Shown piece by piece: positions 10,861 through 23,311 of a DNA stretch of 64,000 bases. The notes under the pieces are model-generated. The model saw only the letters and a program-made list of their open reading frames with translations. It made no database searches and was not told the DNA's origin. The stretch's first letter is position 1, and each line of letters opens with the position of its first letter. Origin of the DNA: Anthopleura xanthogrammica. Lineage: Eukaryota; Cnidaria; Anthozoa; Actiniaria; Actiniidae. The stretch is from contig OZ025208.1 of NCBI GenBank assembly GCA_964019055.1, positions 1,469,501 through 1,533,500 of the forward strand, written 5' to 3'. A program made the translations under genes and the position numbers.

Positions 10861-13800
10861 CTAACACTGACCTGATGTACTATCGACTGATAGGCGCCAT
10901 TTCAACTCAAACCGCTCGGCACGGCAAGTTTTTTTCTTTCGAGAAAGCCATGAAATAATGCTTGGCTCCTTTGTGACGCCTTCTTGCTTTTTAAGGGTTT
11001 TGTTTAAGCCTTTTTGTAAGTAAAGACCGAGCTGGCTTTGAATACATCCATTGTGATCGAATGAAGATGTGTATTGGAGCATTGTAGTATAGTTGACATA
11101 ACAAAAGAAAAATCTATTCAAATCCAAACCCCTCCACAACCGTATTTATCTCCATCGTTACTAACCCCTTCATGCATCTTATTGGCACTAGCATGTACAA
11201 AAAGTTCGTACTCTACTATTCTCAGATTGAAAACAATAAAAAAGAACTCGGGATTTCCGGTTTTAGTTGTTTCTTCATCAAAAATATCACGTCTTTACCT
11301 AAACCAGGTAACAGATTGCTAGACTATTGGTTTACAAAATAAAAAGAATTTTTATCTTAAAGAACTCTCTCGAAAACTCCAAGAAATTTGAACCCCATAA
11401 ATGAAGTCCGCTTACACAAAATTCACTAAATTTATTTTCAATATATTTTTAGCTTAATTTTGTATTTCTTGAAGGGGTTACAGCCAAGATTGTTATGGAA
11501 TCAATTCATCAATATTGTTTTCCTGTGTATATATTTTTTTGGAGGCGAGAGATAAGATACCTTTCACATTTATCGCAAAAAATAAAGTTCCATGACTCTT
11601 TTCAAATTCGAGAATTCTCGCTCTTACATCTATTCTATCAGTTACTATATCCTATTGTCTTGCAATTTCTTGACTCAATATTCTCAATTCTTCAATCTGT
11701 TTAGACTACGATGTTAAAAAATTTCATCAGAACTACACAATTTTCTCCTTGTGAATTGTTAACGGCTTTCTATCCATTCTGTTTTACTTCGATATCTAAG
11801 ACCTCAATTCTTCAATACTTTACTGGAAATTCCTTCATTTTTACCAAAGTTTAACATGGTATAACTTATTTTTTCAATTGTTTGTATTTTACTCCCTTCA
11901 TCTATCTCCGAAAGAGTTTGTTTTCTGTTTTACCGCTTCAAGCGGCAAAGCGAAAGGTCTCTAGAACTTAATACCTTCTAGTTTTTAATTGAAAAATGAA
12001 ATTACGATTCAAGAAGTGAAACAGTACACTTAATGAGTCGAGGAAAATCATTTTGATTTTTAACAGAGGGCTCATGGAAGTGATTGGTATTCGTTGGTTA
12101 TAGCCAGCGTTATTTATCAAGGCGAAAGTACCACACAAAGGAAGACGCGTTGCTTTTGATTCGGTGCTTCATTGACAAGCTGTCAAGGCAGAGAAAATTC
12201 ATAAATACCGCCCTGTTTGTGCATTGTATTTGTATCTCTATCCAACAGAGCTCTCTTTTCCTTTTTATGAAGGAAGCGGTTAGCCGCTGTTTCATCATCG
12301 GACTTGTCAGTTTGGTCACGCGATTCCGACAAATTTTCTAATATATCGCAGCAGTTGTTCAAGTATATTGACACTACGAGTCCAAAGTAGCTGTCAATTC
12401 GAACTGATGCCTCTTCCGTTCGCCAGTATCTTGTATCCTCGGAGAAAGGGAATCACAAAAAGCAACTTCCTTCAGTTGGTTTGAGTTTGATTTCCCCATT
12501 ACATGTTCAATGCTCTCTGGCTGTGCCTTGTTGAAAACTAAAGGTTTCGTGATCCTGCCTAAGCTTCCTTTGAAAGGGATATTGCGTCTTGTCAAAGAAG
12601 ACTTCAAAGAACTGTGTTGTAGCTGTCGCTAGCGTAAATTAGCCAGGTCTTACGACGCCTTTTGTGAAAACAAGTTTGAATTCAGTATCATGGTGTGCGA
12701 GCGAATGAAGAGGAGGGAAGTATCTTTTGTAAACAAATAAATCGCTTTGAGTTTGGTTAATTGTCTACATTCCACTTCCCAATTATTTCTTTCTTAAGCA
12801 CCCTGTTGTTTTCGACCATATCAACCAAACCTCTAAATACCGACCTGGGCGATATAGTTCTAAACTTACTTACAATGCTCGCATCTTCTAAAACGAAGAT
12901 ATATCTAAGGAGGTTCAGGTATTAAATTTTTATTGCCCATATGTTGGTTTATAAAAGGCGCTCCGCCAAATTGTTTCCGTTTGTCCGGTCTCTAAGTATA
13001 TCAGTGGGGTGGGCACAGTTGGACAAGTGTCCCGTAGAAGATATGACAAAGGATCTCACTTAGACTGAATTTTTATCAAAAGGGGTGCACCACTTGACGT
13101 CAATGCACGAATCGACTTTATTGAAACAGGTGGTGAACAGCATCGAGGTGATAATAATGTGCTCCATTAAATGAGGTTTCGAAAACAACTGAAGTCTGAT
13201 GCAACCCCGTGAAATAAAAGTTGGAGTTTGTGATAAGATTATGCTTTCTCCCATAACAATTACTTTATGTCTTGAGGGCATAGAAAGTGTATGACATTCA
13301 TGTATAAATTTGACTATGAAACAAGGTTATTTTGTGGCGATTTGTTTTGAAGTAAATTCCATTATAAAAAAGGTTAGAGACGGCCGTCTATAGCATCATT
13401 TCATTTATCAAACCCTGACTTTTAATCAATAATTTGTTTATCAATTTCAAAATTATATCCATCCATAACTTCTCGCCTCTTTGCTTAAATTTCTATCGAT
13501 TCTGTACTCAAATATAACATAATATTCCAAAAAAATATGATAATGAAAAGAGGAAACGAACGCAATGAAATCACCATCGGGCATAGATTATTTTCAACTT
13601 GTTAAGTAAAGTTTTTAAGCAATATTTTTCGTTTTATGGCCATTTTTGTGTAGTTTATGGCATTTCATTGTTTGTATAATTTATCCTTTCGGTGTAGTAG
13701 AATTGCCCGTGGTATTTATAGTCTGCTTTTTCGTTTATGGTTTCCACAAGATCACGGGGAAAATATGGTATTACCACTACGCCAATTTACAAAATAGAAT

Positions 13801-14885
13801 TCCCAGTCAAAATATGCAACTTCCTAGAAAATTTCTCCAAGGAAAAAGAAAAAATCAAAAAAGACGAAGGAGAGAGTAAGATCAAACCTACCTTTGTTAC
13901 TTCTGTTCATCGCTCACTGACCAGTATTTATATTAAACACACGAACGGATAAAGAATATAAAGCAAAAAAATAGCGTTGAATAAGCGCAGTTGGACACCA
14001 GGTTCTGCTGCTATTTCGTTAATAACATTCGAGAGTAAAGTCTCCCACAGTTAAGGGTGTGCTCAGCATTATATATATATATATAATTTCAAGTCACACA
14101 AAATGGTTTAATTCCAGTTCTAATTCATCTCTCTCTAGCTGTTGCAGTTAACTGATAACATTTCTTTTAAATTCAAGCCAAAATTTGAGGAATTGCAGAC
14201 GCTTTCGTCAACCAAAAGTCGAAGCGATGTCTGTTGAAGAGTGGATATTTTAAGTTAAAATAAAATAAAAAAAATAGCGTTATATTCAATAATTAATAGT
14301 TTTAAATCTTTGACCATCCTTTACTCCTTCAATCCAATTCCCTCCACATGGACTTCATCTTTCCGAAGACGTTTTCTTAAGGGCCGCTTATCACAGAACA
14401 ATTATACGAAAGACGATCAGCTTTAGGAGTCTTATTGATGCTATTCAAGTGTTCAATTTTTCTATATCAATACAAGTTTTCTTTAAAAATAAAAAGAATA
14501 ATAAACGTCAAAGTCTTCAAGCCGAGAGCGTCTTTTTAATCACTAGAATGAATGTTTACACTCTTAGAAAGCAATATCTCGAGATCAATGAAGCCTGCTG
14601 GCGATGAATGATACCCCATCGCGAGGGTTGTCCTACTGCTGTAGATAATGTGATGTTCACAGTGACACCATAGTTCAATGACGCAGAGTGTGGCGTCTTT
14701 ACGACTGGATTCTCAAAAACTGGGAACTCAAAAGAATATGTTTATCGTAAAGGAAAATTCGATTAAGGTATACTTTTCTTTATTAAAAGCCGTAAAGAGT
14801 TGAGCAGGGTTTTCCTACTGTGGATGGAAATCGGCCATCATGCTTTGCGACCTTTACCGTGAAATTTTCTGAGAGCATGCAAGTG
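10861..14885. other. non-coding, mostly single-copy DNA
   Basis: No recognisable domain, tRNA or tandem repeat is seen. Several 60-90 codon frames on both strands overlap each other and carry no protein-like pattern. An AT dinucleotide run sits near 14072-14084. Confidence 0.5.
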
Positions 14886-16360
14886 CTTGGTATCAATCAG
14901 TTGAATGAATCTCATGAATCTCATTACCAGCCTACAATGACAGACAAACACTGCCCATCATGTGCTATCAACCAGAGAGTATTCTATTGCTTGGTATCAA
15001 TCAGCTGAATGAATCTCATGAATCTCAATACCAGCCTACAATGACAGACAAACACTGCCCGTCATGTGCTATCAACCAGAGAGTATTCTATTGCTTGTGT
15101 ATCAATCAGTTGAATGAATCTCATGAATCTCAATACCAGCCTACAATGACAGACAAACACTGCCCGTCATGTGCTATCAACCAGAGAGTATTCTATTGCT
15201 TGGTATCAATCAGTTGAATGAATCTCATGAATCTCATTACCAGCCTACAATGACAGACAAACACTGCCCGTTATGTGCTATCAACCAGAGAGTATTCTAT
15301 TGCTTGGTATCAATCAGCTGAATGAATCTCATGAATCTCATTACCAGCCTACAATGACAAGCAAACACTGCCCGTCATGTGCTATCAACCAGAGAGTATT
15401 CTATTGCTTGGTATCAATCAGCTGAATGAATCTCATGAATCTCATTACCAGCCTACAATGACAAGCAAACACTGCCCGTCATGTGCTATCAACCAGAGAG
15501 TATTCTATTGCTTGCTATCAATCAGCTGAATGAATCTCATGAATCTCATTACCAGCCTACAATGACAGACAAACACTGCCCGTCATGTGATATCAACCAG
15601 AGAGTATTCTATTGCTTGGCATCAATCAGTTGAATGAATCTCATGAATCTCATTACCAGCCTACAATGACAGACAAACACTGCCCGTCATGTGCTATCAA
15701 CCAGAGAGTATTCTATTGCTTGTGTATCAATCAGTTGAATGAATCTCATGAATCTCAATACCAGCCTACAATGACAGACAAACACTGCCCGTCATGTGCT
15801 ATCAACCAGAGAGTATTCTATTGCTTGGTATCAATCAGTTGAATGAATCTCATGAATCTCATTACCAGCCTACAATGACAGACAAACACTGCCCGTTATG
15901 TGCTATCAACCAGAGAGTATTCTATTGCTTGGTATCAATCAGCTGAATGAATCTCATGAATCTCATTACCAGCCTACAATGACAAGCAAACACTGCCCGT
16001 CATGTGCTATCAACCAGAGAGTATTCTATTGCTTGGTATCAATCAGCTGAATGAATCTCATGAATCTCATTACCAGCCTACAATGACAAGCAAACACTGC
16101 CCGTCATGTGCTATCAACCAGAGAGTATTCTATTGCTTGCTATCAATCAGCTGAATGAATCTCATGAATCTCATTACCAGCCTACAATGACAGACAAACA
16201 CTGCCCGTCATGTGATATCAACCAGAGAGTATTCTATTGCTTGGCATCAATCAGTTGAATGAATCTCATGAATCTCATTACCAGCCTACAATGACAGACA
16301 AACACTGCCCGTCATGTGCTATCAACCAGAGAGTATTCTATAATTACTTAGTGTCAATCA
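14886..16360. repeat. 104/105-bp tandem array with 625-bp higher-order period
   Basis: About 14 units share TCAATCAGTTGAATGAATCT, CCAGCCTACAATGACA and CCAGAGAGTATTCTATTGC. Variant units recur at a spacing of 625 bp: the TTGTGTATC variant at about 15095 and 15720, GCCCGTTATG at about 15268 and 15893, and TGTGATATCAACC at about 15586 and 16211. A six-unit block has therefore been copied whole. Frames of up to 85 codons inside are by-products of 105-bp units. Confidence 0.93.
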
Positions 16361-16409
16361 GCTGAGTGAATGTCACGAATCTCATTACCAGCCCACAATG
16401 ACAGACAAA

Positions 16410-16625
16410 CACTGCAGCAGCAACAGCAACAACAACAGCAGCAACAACAACAACTACATCAACAACAGCAGCAATAACGACCTCACTGCAGTCAGTATAA
16501 ACAGCAACAACAACAACAGCAACAACAACAGCAGCAACAGCAACAACAACAGCAGCAACAACAACAACTACATCAACAACAGCAGCAATAACGACCTCAC
16601 TGCAGTCAGTATAAACAGCATAAAA
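16410..16625. repeat. CAG/CAA trinucleotide repeat with 114-bp duplication
   Basis: Runs of CAA and CAG surround a unique core (AACGACCTCACTGCAGTCAG) that appears twice 114 bp apart, so a composite of microsatellite plus core was duplicated. It begins where the 104-bp array ends. Frames read poly-Asn/Ser on plus and poly-Ala/Val on minus, with no sign of a gene. Confidence 0.85.
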
Positions 16626-17024
16626 TGTCAAATTAGTTCGAAGTATTAAAAGCATAATAAAAGGGCCCAGTTTGATGTTTCTTTATTTCCAACCACAGCA
16701 ACATACAACAGTGCATGCTATACTGACTCGGTGACAAGACATGCTTGAAGAAAAGTAGTTGGTGTATCTGAATCAAGGGATGGCTTGACCTGATGTGGTA
16801 AGTATTGGCTTGAGTTCCTTCCTGCTTGTTTGTTTACTTGCCTCTAGTTTATTCGTAAGAATCAAGGGTGCTTCTCACCTCTGGGTTCTAGGCTCGGCAT
16901 CACACCTGAGTAGAGTTTGTTGGGTCTCTCCTTTGCAATGCATGCATGATTCAAGGTTCTCCAGTTTTAATTTCCTCAATCCGAAAAACCTAACATGCTA
17001 CGCGAGTAAATTCCAATTCAATCT
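16626..17024. other. spacer, no gene seen
   Basis: Ordinary mixed sequence lies between two tandem arrays. A 77-codon frame at 16795-17028 starts with a hydrophobic segment and could pass for a signal peptide, but it runs into the 57-bp array and has no other support. Confidence 0.4.
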
Positions 17025-17640
17025 GTGAGTTAGCCGTGCCCTGACTTAGATCAGCCCAGAGGTTGTTACAGGGTTTGATCTGTGAGTTAGTCATGCCCTG
17101 ACTTAGATCAGCCCAGAGGTTGTTACAGGGTTCGATCTGTGAGTTAGCCATGCCCTGACTTAGATCAGCCCAGAGGTTGTTTCAGGGTTCGATCTGTGAG
17201 TTAGCCATGCCCTGACTTAGATCAGCCCAGAGGTTGTTTCAGGGTTCAATTTGTGAGTTAGCCATGCCCTGACTTAGATCAGCCCAGAGGTTGTTACAGG
17301 GTTTGATCTGTGAGTTACCCGTGCCCTGACTTAGATCAGCCCAGAGGTTGTTTCAGGGTTCGATCTGTGAGTTAGCCATGCCCTGACTTAGATCAGCCCA
17401 GAGGTTGTTTCAGAGTTCGATCTGTGAGTTACCTGTGCCCTGACTTAGGTCAGCCCAGAGGTTGTTTCAGGGTTTGATCTGTGAGTTACCCGTGCCCTGA
17501 CTTAGGTCAGCCCAGAGGTTGTTTTAGGGTTCGATCTGTGAGTTAGCCATGTTATGACTTAGATCAGCCCAGAGGTTGTTACAGGGTTCGATCTGTGAGT
17601 TAGCCGTGCACTGACTTAGAACAGCCCAGAGGTTGGTTAA
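17025..17640 (+). repeat. 57-bp tandem array, copy A (about 11 units)
   Basis: The unit runs GATCTGTGAGTTAGCCATGC, CCTGACTTAGATCAGCCCAG, AGGTTGTTACAGGGTTC, with C/T and A/T variants. The spacing was checked (GATCTGTGAG at 17077 and 17134). The same unit forms a second array in reverse orientation at 22519-23311. Confidence 0.95.
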
Positions 17641-17830
17641 GGGGTTCCATCTCAACTCCTCGGGGGGGGGGGGGGGGCACCCTTTTCTATACCAAATTTC
17701 AGCAAAAAAAGTACCCCTTTTATATACCTGTGAAGAAAAGCTACCCCTTTTTATACCAAAACTCACACTTTTTATACCACCCCTTTGCTATACATGCGGC
17801 CTGAAAAAGGTACTCCTATCCCCGCATAGT
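17641..17830. repeat. G-run and degenerate TACCCCTTTTATACC repeats
   Basis: A 16-base G run (17662-17677) is followed by several loose copies of a motif like TACCCCTTTTTATACCAAA spaced at about 30-40 bp. It reads like a decayed dispersed repeat. Confidence 0.5.
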
Positions 17831-18486
17831 CCATTAAAGAGTCGCAGTTTTTCTTACGGAGCTTAGAGAAGTATCGAGGAAGAGGCGAAGTTATAATTTC
17901 AGTGAAAGCATCACCTAAGATTAATCGTTCTGTCAAGAATGACTCAATCAAAAAGCTATTTATTGAAATTAAGAAAGATTCTATCTTTCATTGCGCGCTT
18001 GGATGTCAAAGCTTATAATGAATAATGAGCCCTATTTTTCTACGGTGGGCCTACGGGCATCATTCCTCACCACTAATGGCCCGTAGTCAGCAATCTAAAG
18101 TGCAAAAATTCAATACTAGAATAATAGAAAAATAGAAAAAGAAAAGACTCGTTATCATTTACAACAGATCAAAACCGAAACAACCTTTGGGCTGATTAAT
18201 TGTTTGTATCGTTTGTCATGAATACGAACGTCAACGTAGCCAGTAACGTTCGTATAATCAGTTGCGTAGGGAGGGTTAACCTATTGTTTTGGACTTTTTT
18301 GGCCCTTTTTTGTACTGGGTGTCCCCCCCACCCACCCCGTTGTCTCGTTGCTGCTCCCAAAAAGCAAAGCATTATGGGGATGTGTAAGTGGAGAATATGT
18401 ATTTTGCCTAGAGTATGTCTAAATCCGACCAAAATGTAGCTTGTTTGGGGTGTCTGTTTTCTATAGGAGGGTTGTCAGTTGCTCAA
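17831..18486. other. no gene seen
   Basis: Mixed sequence. Two overlapping, opposite 78-79 codon frames near 18200-18439 shadow each other. A short inverted pair around GGGCCTACGGGC and GCCCGTAG (about 18047-18084) is the only structure. Confidence 0.4.
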
Positions 18487-18649
18487 TACACCGAATCGAA
18501 ATATGCCGACCAATTTGAATAACTATTGTTCTCGACTGACTAGCCTCGTGTTCACGTGGAAACATAAAAGCGTTTTTACATGTATGAGAGGCTAGTCAGT
18601 CCAGAACAATAGTTATTCAAATTGGTCGCCATATTTCAATTTGGTGTAC
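18487..18649. mobile_element. foldback element, about 62-bp arms
   Basis: The left arm (18487-18547) and right arm (18588-18649) are reverse complements with few mismatches. They share CCAATTTGAATAACTATTGT and GACTAGCCTC, leaving a 40-bp loop. The form is that of a MITE-like foldback; no target-site duplication is obvious. Confidence 0.75.
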
Positions 18650-18904
18650 GATGTCTTCTTGGTTGAGATCGTTATTTATGTGGCCCTTAAGGAGACTCTG
18701 GCTGAGTCTATCTTATAATTGTCTAGAGTAAATGAGGTTTTTTCTCTAAATTACACATCAGTGGTATATCACATTTAGACCAAATAGGTTTGGAAGATTC
18801 AGGAAGCAATGGTAATTATATTTAGAAAATTATATTTAGAAAAGTGTCTTTTTGGAAGCATTAGTTTAAGATGAGCTTAAATAACATGAATAATTGAATA
18901 ATCT

Positions 18905-19198
18905 TCGATATCTCTCCTCTCTTCTCCTCTTCTCTTCCCTTCTTTTCCTTTCTTTTTCCTTCTCTGATCTTCTCTTCCCTTCTTTTCCCTTCTCTGATCT
19001 TCTCTTCCCTTCTTTTCCATTCTTTTCCCTTCTCTTCTCTTCTCTTCTCTTCTCTTCTCTTCTTTTCCCTTCTTTTCCCTTCTCTGATCTTCTCTTCCCT
19101 TCTTTTCCATTCTTTTCCCTTCTCTTCTCTTCTCTTCTCTTCTCTTCTCTTCTCTTCTCTTCTCTTCTCTTCTCTTCTCTTTACTTCTCTTCTCTCCA
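18905..19198. repeat. TTCTC-type polypyrimidine tract
   Basis: TTCTC, TTCCC and TTTTCC pentamers, with blocks such as TCTGATCTTCTCTTCCCTTC repeated three times. Both strands are open in several frames for trivial reasons. Confidence 0.9.
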
Positions 19199-19497
19199 TT
19201 TCTTTTCTGTTCTCATCTGTTCTGTTCTTTTCTGTTCTGTTCTGTTCTGTTCTGTTCTGTTCTGTTCTGTTCTGTTCTGTTCTGTTCTGTTCTGTTCTGT
19301 TCTGTTCTGTTCTGTTCTGTTCTGTTCTGTTCTGTTCTGTTCTGTTCTGTTCTGTTCTGTTCTGTTCTGTTCTGTTCTGTTCTGTTCTGTTCTGTTCTGT
19401 TCTGTTCTGTTCTGTTCTGTTCTGTTCTGTTCTGTTCTGTTCTGTTCTGTTCTGTTCTGTTCTGTTCTGTTCTGTCCTGTTCTGTTCTGTTCTGTCC
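19199..19497. repeat. TTCTG pentanucleotide satellite, about 55 copies
   Basis: A nearly perfect run of TTCTG (about 19232-19474), with rare TTCTT or CCTGT changes at the edges. It joins the TTCTC tract on the left and a TTCCC tract on the right, so the whole 18905-19555 block drifted from pentamer to pentamer. Confidence 0.95.
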
Positions 19498-19559
19498 TCT
19501 TCCCTTCCCTTCCCTTCCCTTCCCTTTCCTTCTGTTTCCTCCTCTCCTCTTTCTCATCA

Positions 19560-20365
19560 CTACTTTCCTCCTAGGCTAGACTTCCATTTTCATCATTTAT
19601 ATCCTCCCACTCTGTTGCTGTCATGCTTTCCCACACGCTAATGTCTAGGCAACATGCTTTGACTTTAACACTGACCATCTTCATCACACAACCAACTCGC
19701 ATCTTCAACCTCTCCAACTAGTAAAACAAACTCCCATAAAATGTTCTACTTCATTCTATAAAAACAAAATCCATGTATATTTTCATACTACGACAAATAA
19801 TGTCAAGGTTAAAAAAACTCAACTTAAAGAAAAGGCTTTAATTTTATATATTTTTTTTATTATCCTTTCCTATTTTTACTTCGATGATTAATTACGATCT
19901 AGAAAGAAAACTTCAATGTCAACACAACTTCCATACCCCCCGAGGCAAATCTCTATAGTCGCCATTACACAAAATATGTTTGATAATTTCGAAGCCATTT
20001 ATCATTCTCTCCAATAAAAAAGTGTTTAACAAAACTATTAATCTCATTGTGTGGTTATTCTAATTAATCAAGCAGTCTTGCTATCAATCCTTTTGTAATG
20101 AAAGCTTTCCTTAGGCGAAAATAGACGTGATGGAAGACATATGGTGTCCTAGTGGCGTTTTGGTCTGAAAGTCTTCGTGGCAAAAGAAAACCTTTTGGAA
20201 CGGAATTTCTTCGTTTGTTTTGACGAATTTCGTTATTAAATACAGCTCTTTTCGTATCAAAACTAAATAGTTTGATCCTTAAGTTACAGATAATTTCTTT
20301 TGTTTCTTTCGGCTTTTTTCTTGTTTTCTACTTCCTCTTCTTGATGTTATTCAGTCTTTTTTCTT
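19560..20365. other. no gene seen
   Basis: AT-rich sequence without repeats or recognisable coding potential between two pyrimidine tracts. Confidence 0.4.
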
Positions 20366-20585
20366 TTTCTAGTCTTCTTCTTCCTCTTGTTGTTGTTGTT
20401 GTTCTTGTTCTTCTTCTTCTTCTTCTTCTTCTTCTTTTTCTTCTTCTTTTTCTTGTACTTCTTGTTTTTCTTGTTTTTCTTCTTGTTCTTCTTCTTCTTC
20501 TTGCTCTTTTTTCTTTTTCTTCTTCTTCTTCTTCTTCTTCTCCTCCTTCTCCTCCTCCCCCCCCCCCCCCCCCTCTCTCTCTCTT
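20366..20585. repeat. CTT trinucleotide tract ending in a C-run
   Basis: CTT runs with GTT and TTTTTC interruptions, then CTC repeats, a 17-base C run (20557-20573) and CT repeats. The minus-strand frame of Glu/Lys is an artefact. Confidence 0.9.
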
Positions 20586-21742
20586 CTAGTTTTCTTTCTT
20601 CGACACTTCACTTGCACTTACAAGACGGTTTTCATTTCTAAAGCTGTCTTCAACTACATAAAGAACCCCCAAGCAGCCCAAAGCTTTCGTTGCTGAGCAT
20701 TCTGACATCTAAGAATGCAATCATTAATCTAAATCTTTTTTTGTTTGTTTAAACATCATTAAGTTCTAAGACTAGAAGATGATGAATGAATAAATGAATG
20801 AATGAACAAGCGAGCAAGCGTGCGACTCCTCGAGGCACAAATATGTCATATTTACCTTCATAAAAACTATTACTTTTTACTTTAAATGCGAATTACGTTC
20901 AAAACAAGAGCAAAAACAAGAACAAAAACAGTACCACCATAGATTTTTCCAAAAGATTCAATGTCTAATTTCTAGCTAACAAAAACTATACAAGGCGTGA
21001 TTAAAGTAAAATTGTTCAGTTTTTCAGAAATAAAACTTTCCCGAAGCGGGTTGTTTAACACATTGTTATCGCCTTGGGCATTTCATCTGTCTTGACTGAT
21101 AAGGGCTCCCATCATATTCAAGTTAATAACCGATAAACACGTTCAGAACTTAAGTACATAATCTTTCAAGTATTGGTCGTAAATCATCTTAGGTGAGACA
21201 GAGGCGCTTGTGTTTAGCGATATTGTATATACAAAATCTTTTCTGATATAACCGGCGGCATCATCAAACGTGTACATATCGATGTGTCGGTATTTTCAAA
21301 AGATTTCAATGTCAAGTGAGTGATGGATTGGAGCCTCTCAAGTTGTCAAGCAATATCGACTAATTCTTGGATTTGAAATAAATCTTGAAACACTGTGTCT
21401 ACCGAGCGAATTTAGTAGGTTATTTTTTCCAATATTCGAAAAATCTTCAATAAAATCGACAAAATCATCTAAAAAAAATTTCACCCAACTCAAAAGATAT
21501 TCCATAAAGATAATAAAAAGCAAAGGACTTGATGAGCTGAAATTAGGATGTGAAATCCTTGAAATAATTTTCTGAAGAAAATGATTTCGATCATGTTCAA
21601 AAATCAATTCAAAATTGGTTTCACTGACTTTGAATGTAAGAGTCTGAGAGCCTTGAAAAACTGTTTCGTTCAAAACGAAACAAATAATCCTTCACTTAAG
21701 GAAATTTGAAAATTAGATTATTCCAGTTTAGCCAGCATTATG
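20586..21742. other. no gene recognised
   Basis: Mixed AT-rich sequence. A minus-strand frame of 111 codons (21673-21338) is Phe/Ile/Leu-rich with no recognisable motif. It is the longest non-repeat frame in this part, but I do not call it a gene. Confidence 0.4.
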
Positions 21743-22288
21743 TTAAAGGGGGACTAGTACGAAAATCGCTCAAAATTTAATTCGGCTGAAACTTTCTTGG
21801 AATGATCTTTAAGGCTCTAATAAACACTAGATCATTTTTTTTCTTGATATTCCGAAGGGAAGTATTATATTTTTACGAATCTTTAACGGAGTCAGTGACG
21901 TCATTTACTCAACACTAAACACCGCTCCATACATTTCTTTGTAAATAACTTCTTGATTTATTTTATTTCTATAAAGCCCAAAGGTCGGCTGAAAGACTTT
22001 ACTGACGTTTATTGTGATTACAATTGATTTTTAAGTCTCTTTTTCTCAGTATTGAGTATGGAACGAGCGAATATTTTGATCGCAAAATACAGGGAAATGC
22101 ATAGAGCGATGTATGGTGTTGAGTAAATGACGTCACTGACTTCTTTAAAAATTCGTAAAAATATAATACTTCCCTTCGGAATATCAAGAAAAAACTTTAA
22201 CCAGTGTTTATTAGACCCTTAGAGATTATTCTAGGAAAGTTTCAGCCGAATTAAATTTTGAACGATTTTCGTACTAGTCCCCCTTTAA
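21743..22288. mobile_element. palindromic TTAA-flanked transposon (Kolobok/piggyBac-type, non-autonomous)
   Basis: TTAA at 21743-21746 and at 22285-22288 bracket a 538-bp element with termini AGGGGGACTAGTACGAAAAT and its reverse complement. The inverted arms are about 180-200 bp, sharing for example GAAGGGAAGTATTATATTTT and GAGTAAATGACGTCA, so most of the element folds on itself. There is no transposase frame. TTAA target sites are known for Kolobok and piggyBac; the AGGGG ends fit Kolobok better, but the assignment is inference. Confidence 0.82.
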
Positions 22289-22518
22289 GCAGAATATATT
22301 CTGTGGGGGTTTTTGCTTAATAGAAAAAAATAGTTTGTGGTTGAATTTTTTCATCACGCGATCTTATATTTTAGTTACAGCAGTTATCGAATTCTTTATT
22401 TTCAGCTAAATTATGCACACAAAAAAATCACATTTTTTTAATAAACGTACAGCGATAATTTGAATTACGGGCGTATTATTAAAATTCACCTTCAATAAAT
22501 TAAAACTTTTATCGATAT
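22289..22518. other. spacer, no gene seen
   Basis: AT-rich DNA between the palindromic element and the reverse 57-bp array. Confidence 0.4.
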
Positions 22519-23311
22519 CCTGAAACAACCTCTGGGCTGATCTAAGTCAGGGCATGGCTAACTCACAGATTGAACCCTGAAACAACCTCTGGGCTGATCT
22601 AAGTCAGGGCATGGCTAACTCACAGATTGAACCCTGAAACAACCTCTGGGCTGATCTAAGTCAGGGCACGGCTAACTCACAGATTGAACCCTGAAACAAC
22701 CTCTGGGCTGATCTAAGTCAGGGCATGGCTAACTCACAGATTGAACCCTGAAACAACCTCTGGGCTGATCTAAGTCAGGGAATGGCTAACTCACAGATCG
22801 AACCCTGAAACAACCTCTGGGCTGATCTAAGTCAGGGCATGGCTAACTCATAGATCGAACCCTGAAACAACCTCTGGGCTGATCTAAGTCAGGGCACGGC
22901 TAACTCTCAGATCGAACCCTGAAGCAACCTCTCGGCTGATCTAAGTCAGGGCATGGCTAACTCATAGATCGAACCCTGAAACAACCTCTCGGCTGATCTA
23001 AATCAGGGCATGGCTAACTCACAGATTGAACCCTGAATCAACCTCTGGGCTGATCTAAGTCAGGGCATGGCTAACTCACAGATTGAACCCTGAAACAACC
23101 TCTGGGCTGATCTAAGTCAGGGCATGGCTAACTCACAGATTGAACCCTGAAACAACCTCTGGGCTGATCTAAGTCAGGGCATGGCTAACTCACAGATCAA
23201 ACCCTGAAACAACCTCTGGGCTGATCTAAGTTAGGGCACGGCTAACTCACAGATCAAACCCTGAAACAACCTCTGGGCTGATCTAAGTTAGGGCACGGCT
23301 AACTCACAGAT
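22519..23311 (-). repeat. 57-bp tandem array, copy B, inverted (about 14 units)
   Basis: The plus strand reads CTGAAACAACCTCTGGGCTG then ATCTAAGTCAGGGCATGGCT, the reverse complement of the unit at 17025-17640. The units differ by C/T changes only. The two arrays face each other across 4.9 kb. Confidence 0.95.

Noticed and set aside
14886..16360. CRISPR-like array
   Set aside because: Units are contiguous satellite repeats with no unique spacers, and the DNA is eukaryotic. The same applies to the 57-, 60-, 89- and 94-bp arrays.
18894..19574. 226-codon plus frame and Glu/Arg-rich minus frames
   Set aside because: TTCTC/TTCTG pentanucleotide satellite; all frames are trivial products of simple sequence.
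21338..21673. 111-codon minus frame
   Set aside because: Phe/Ile/Leu-rich composition expected from AT-rich DNA, no motif and no splice context.
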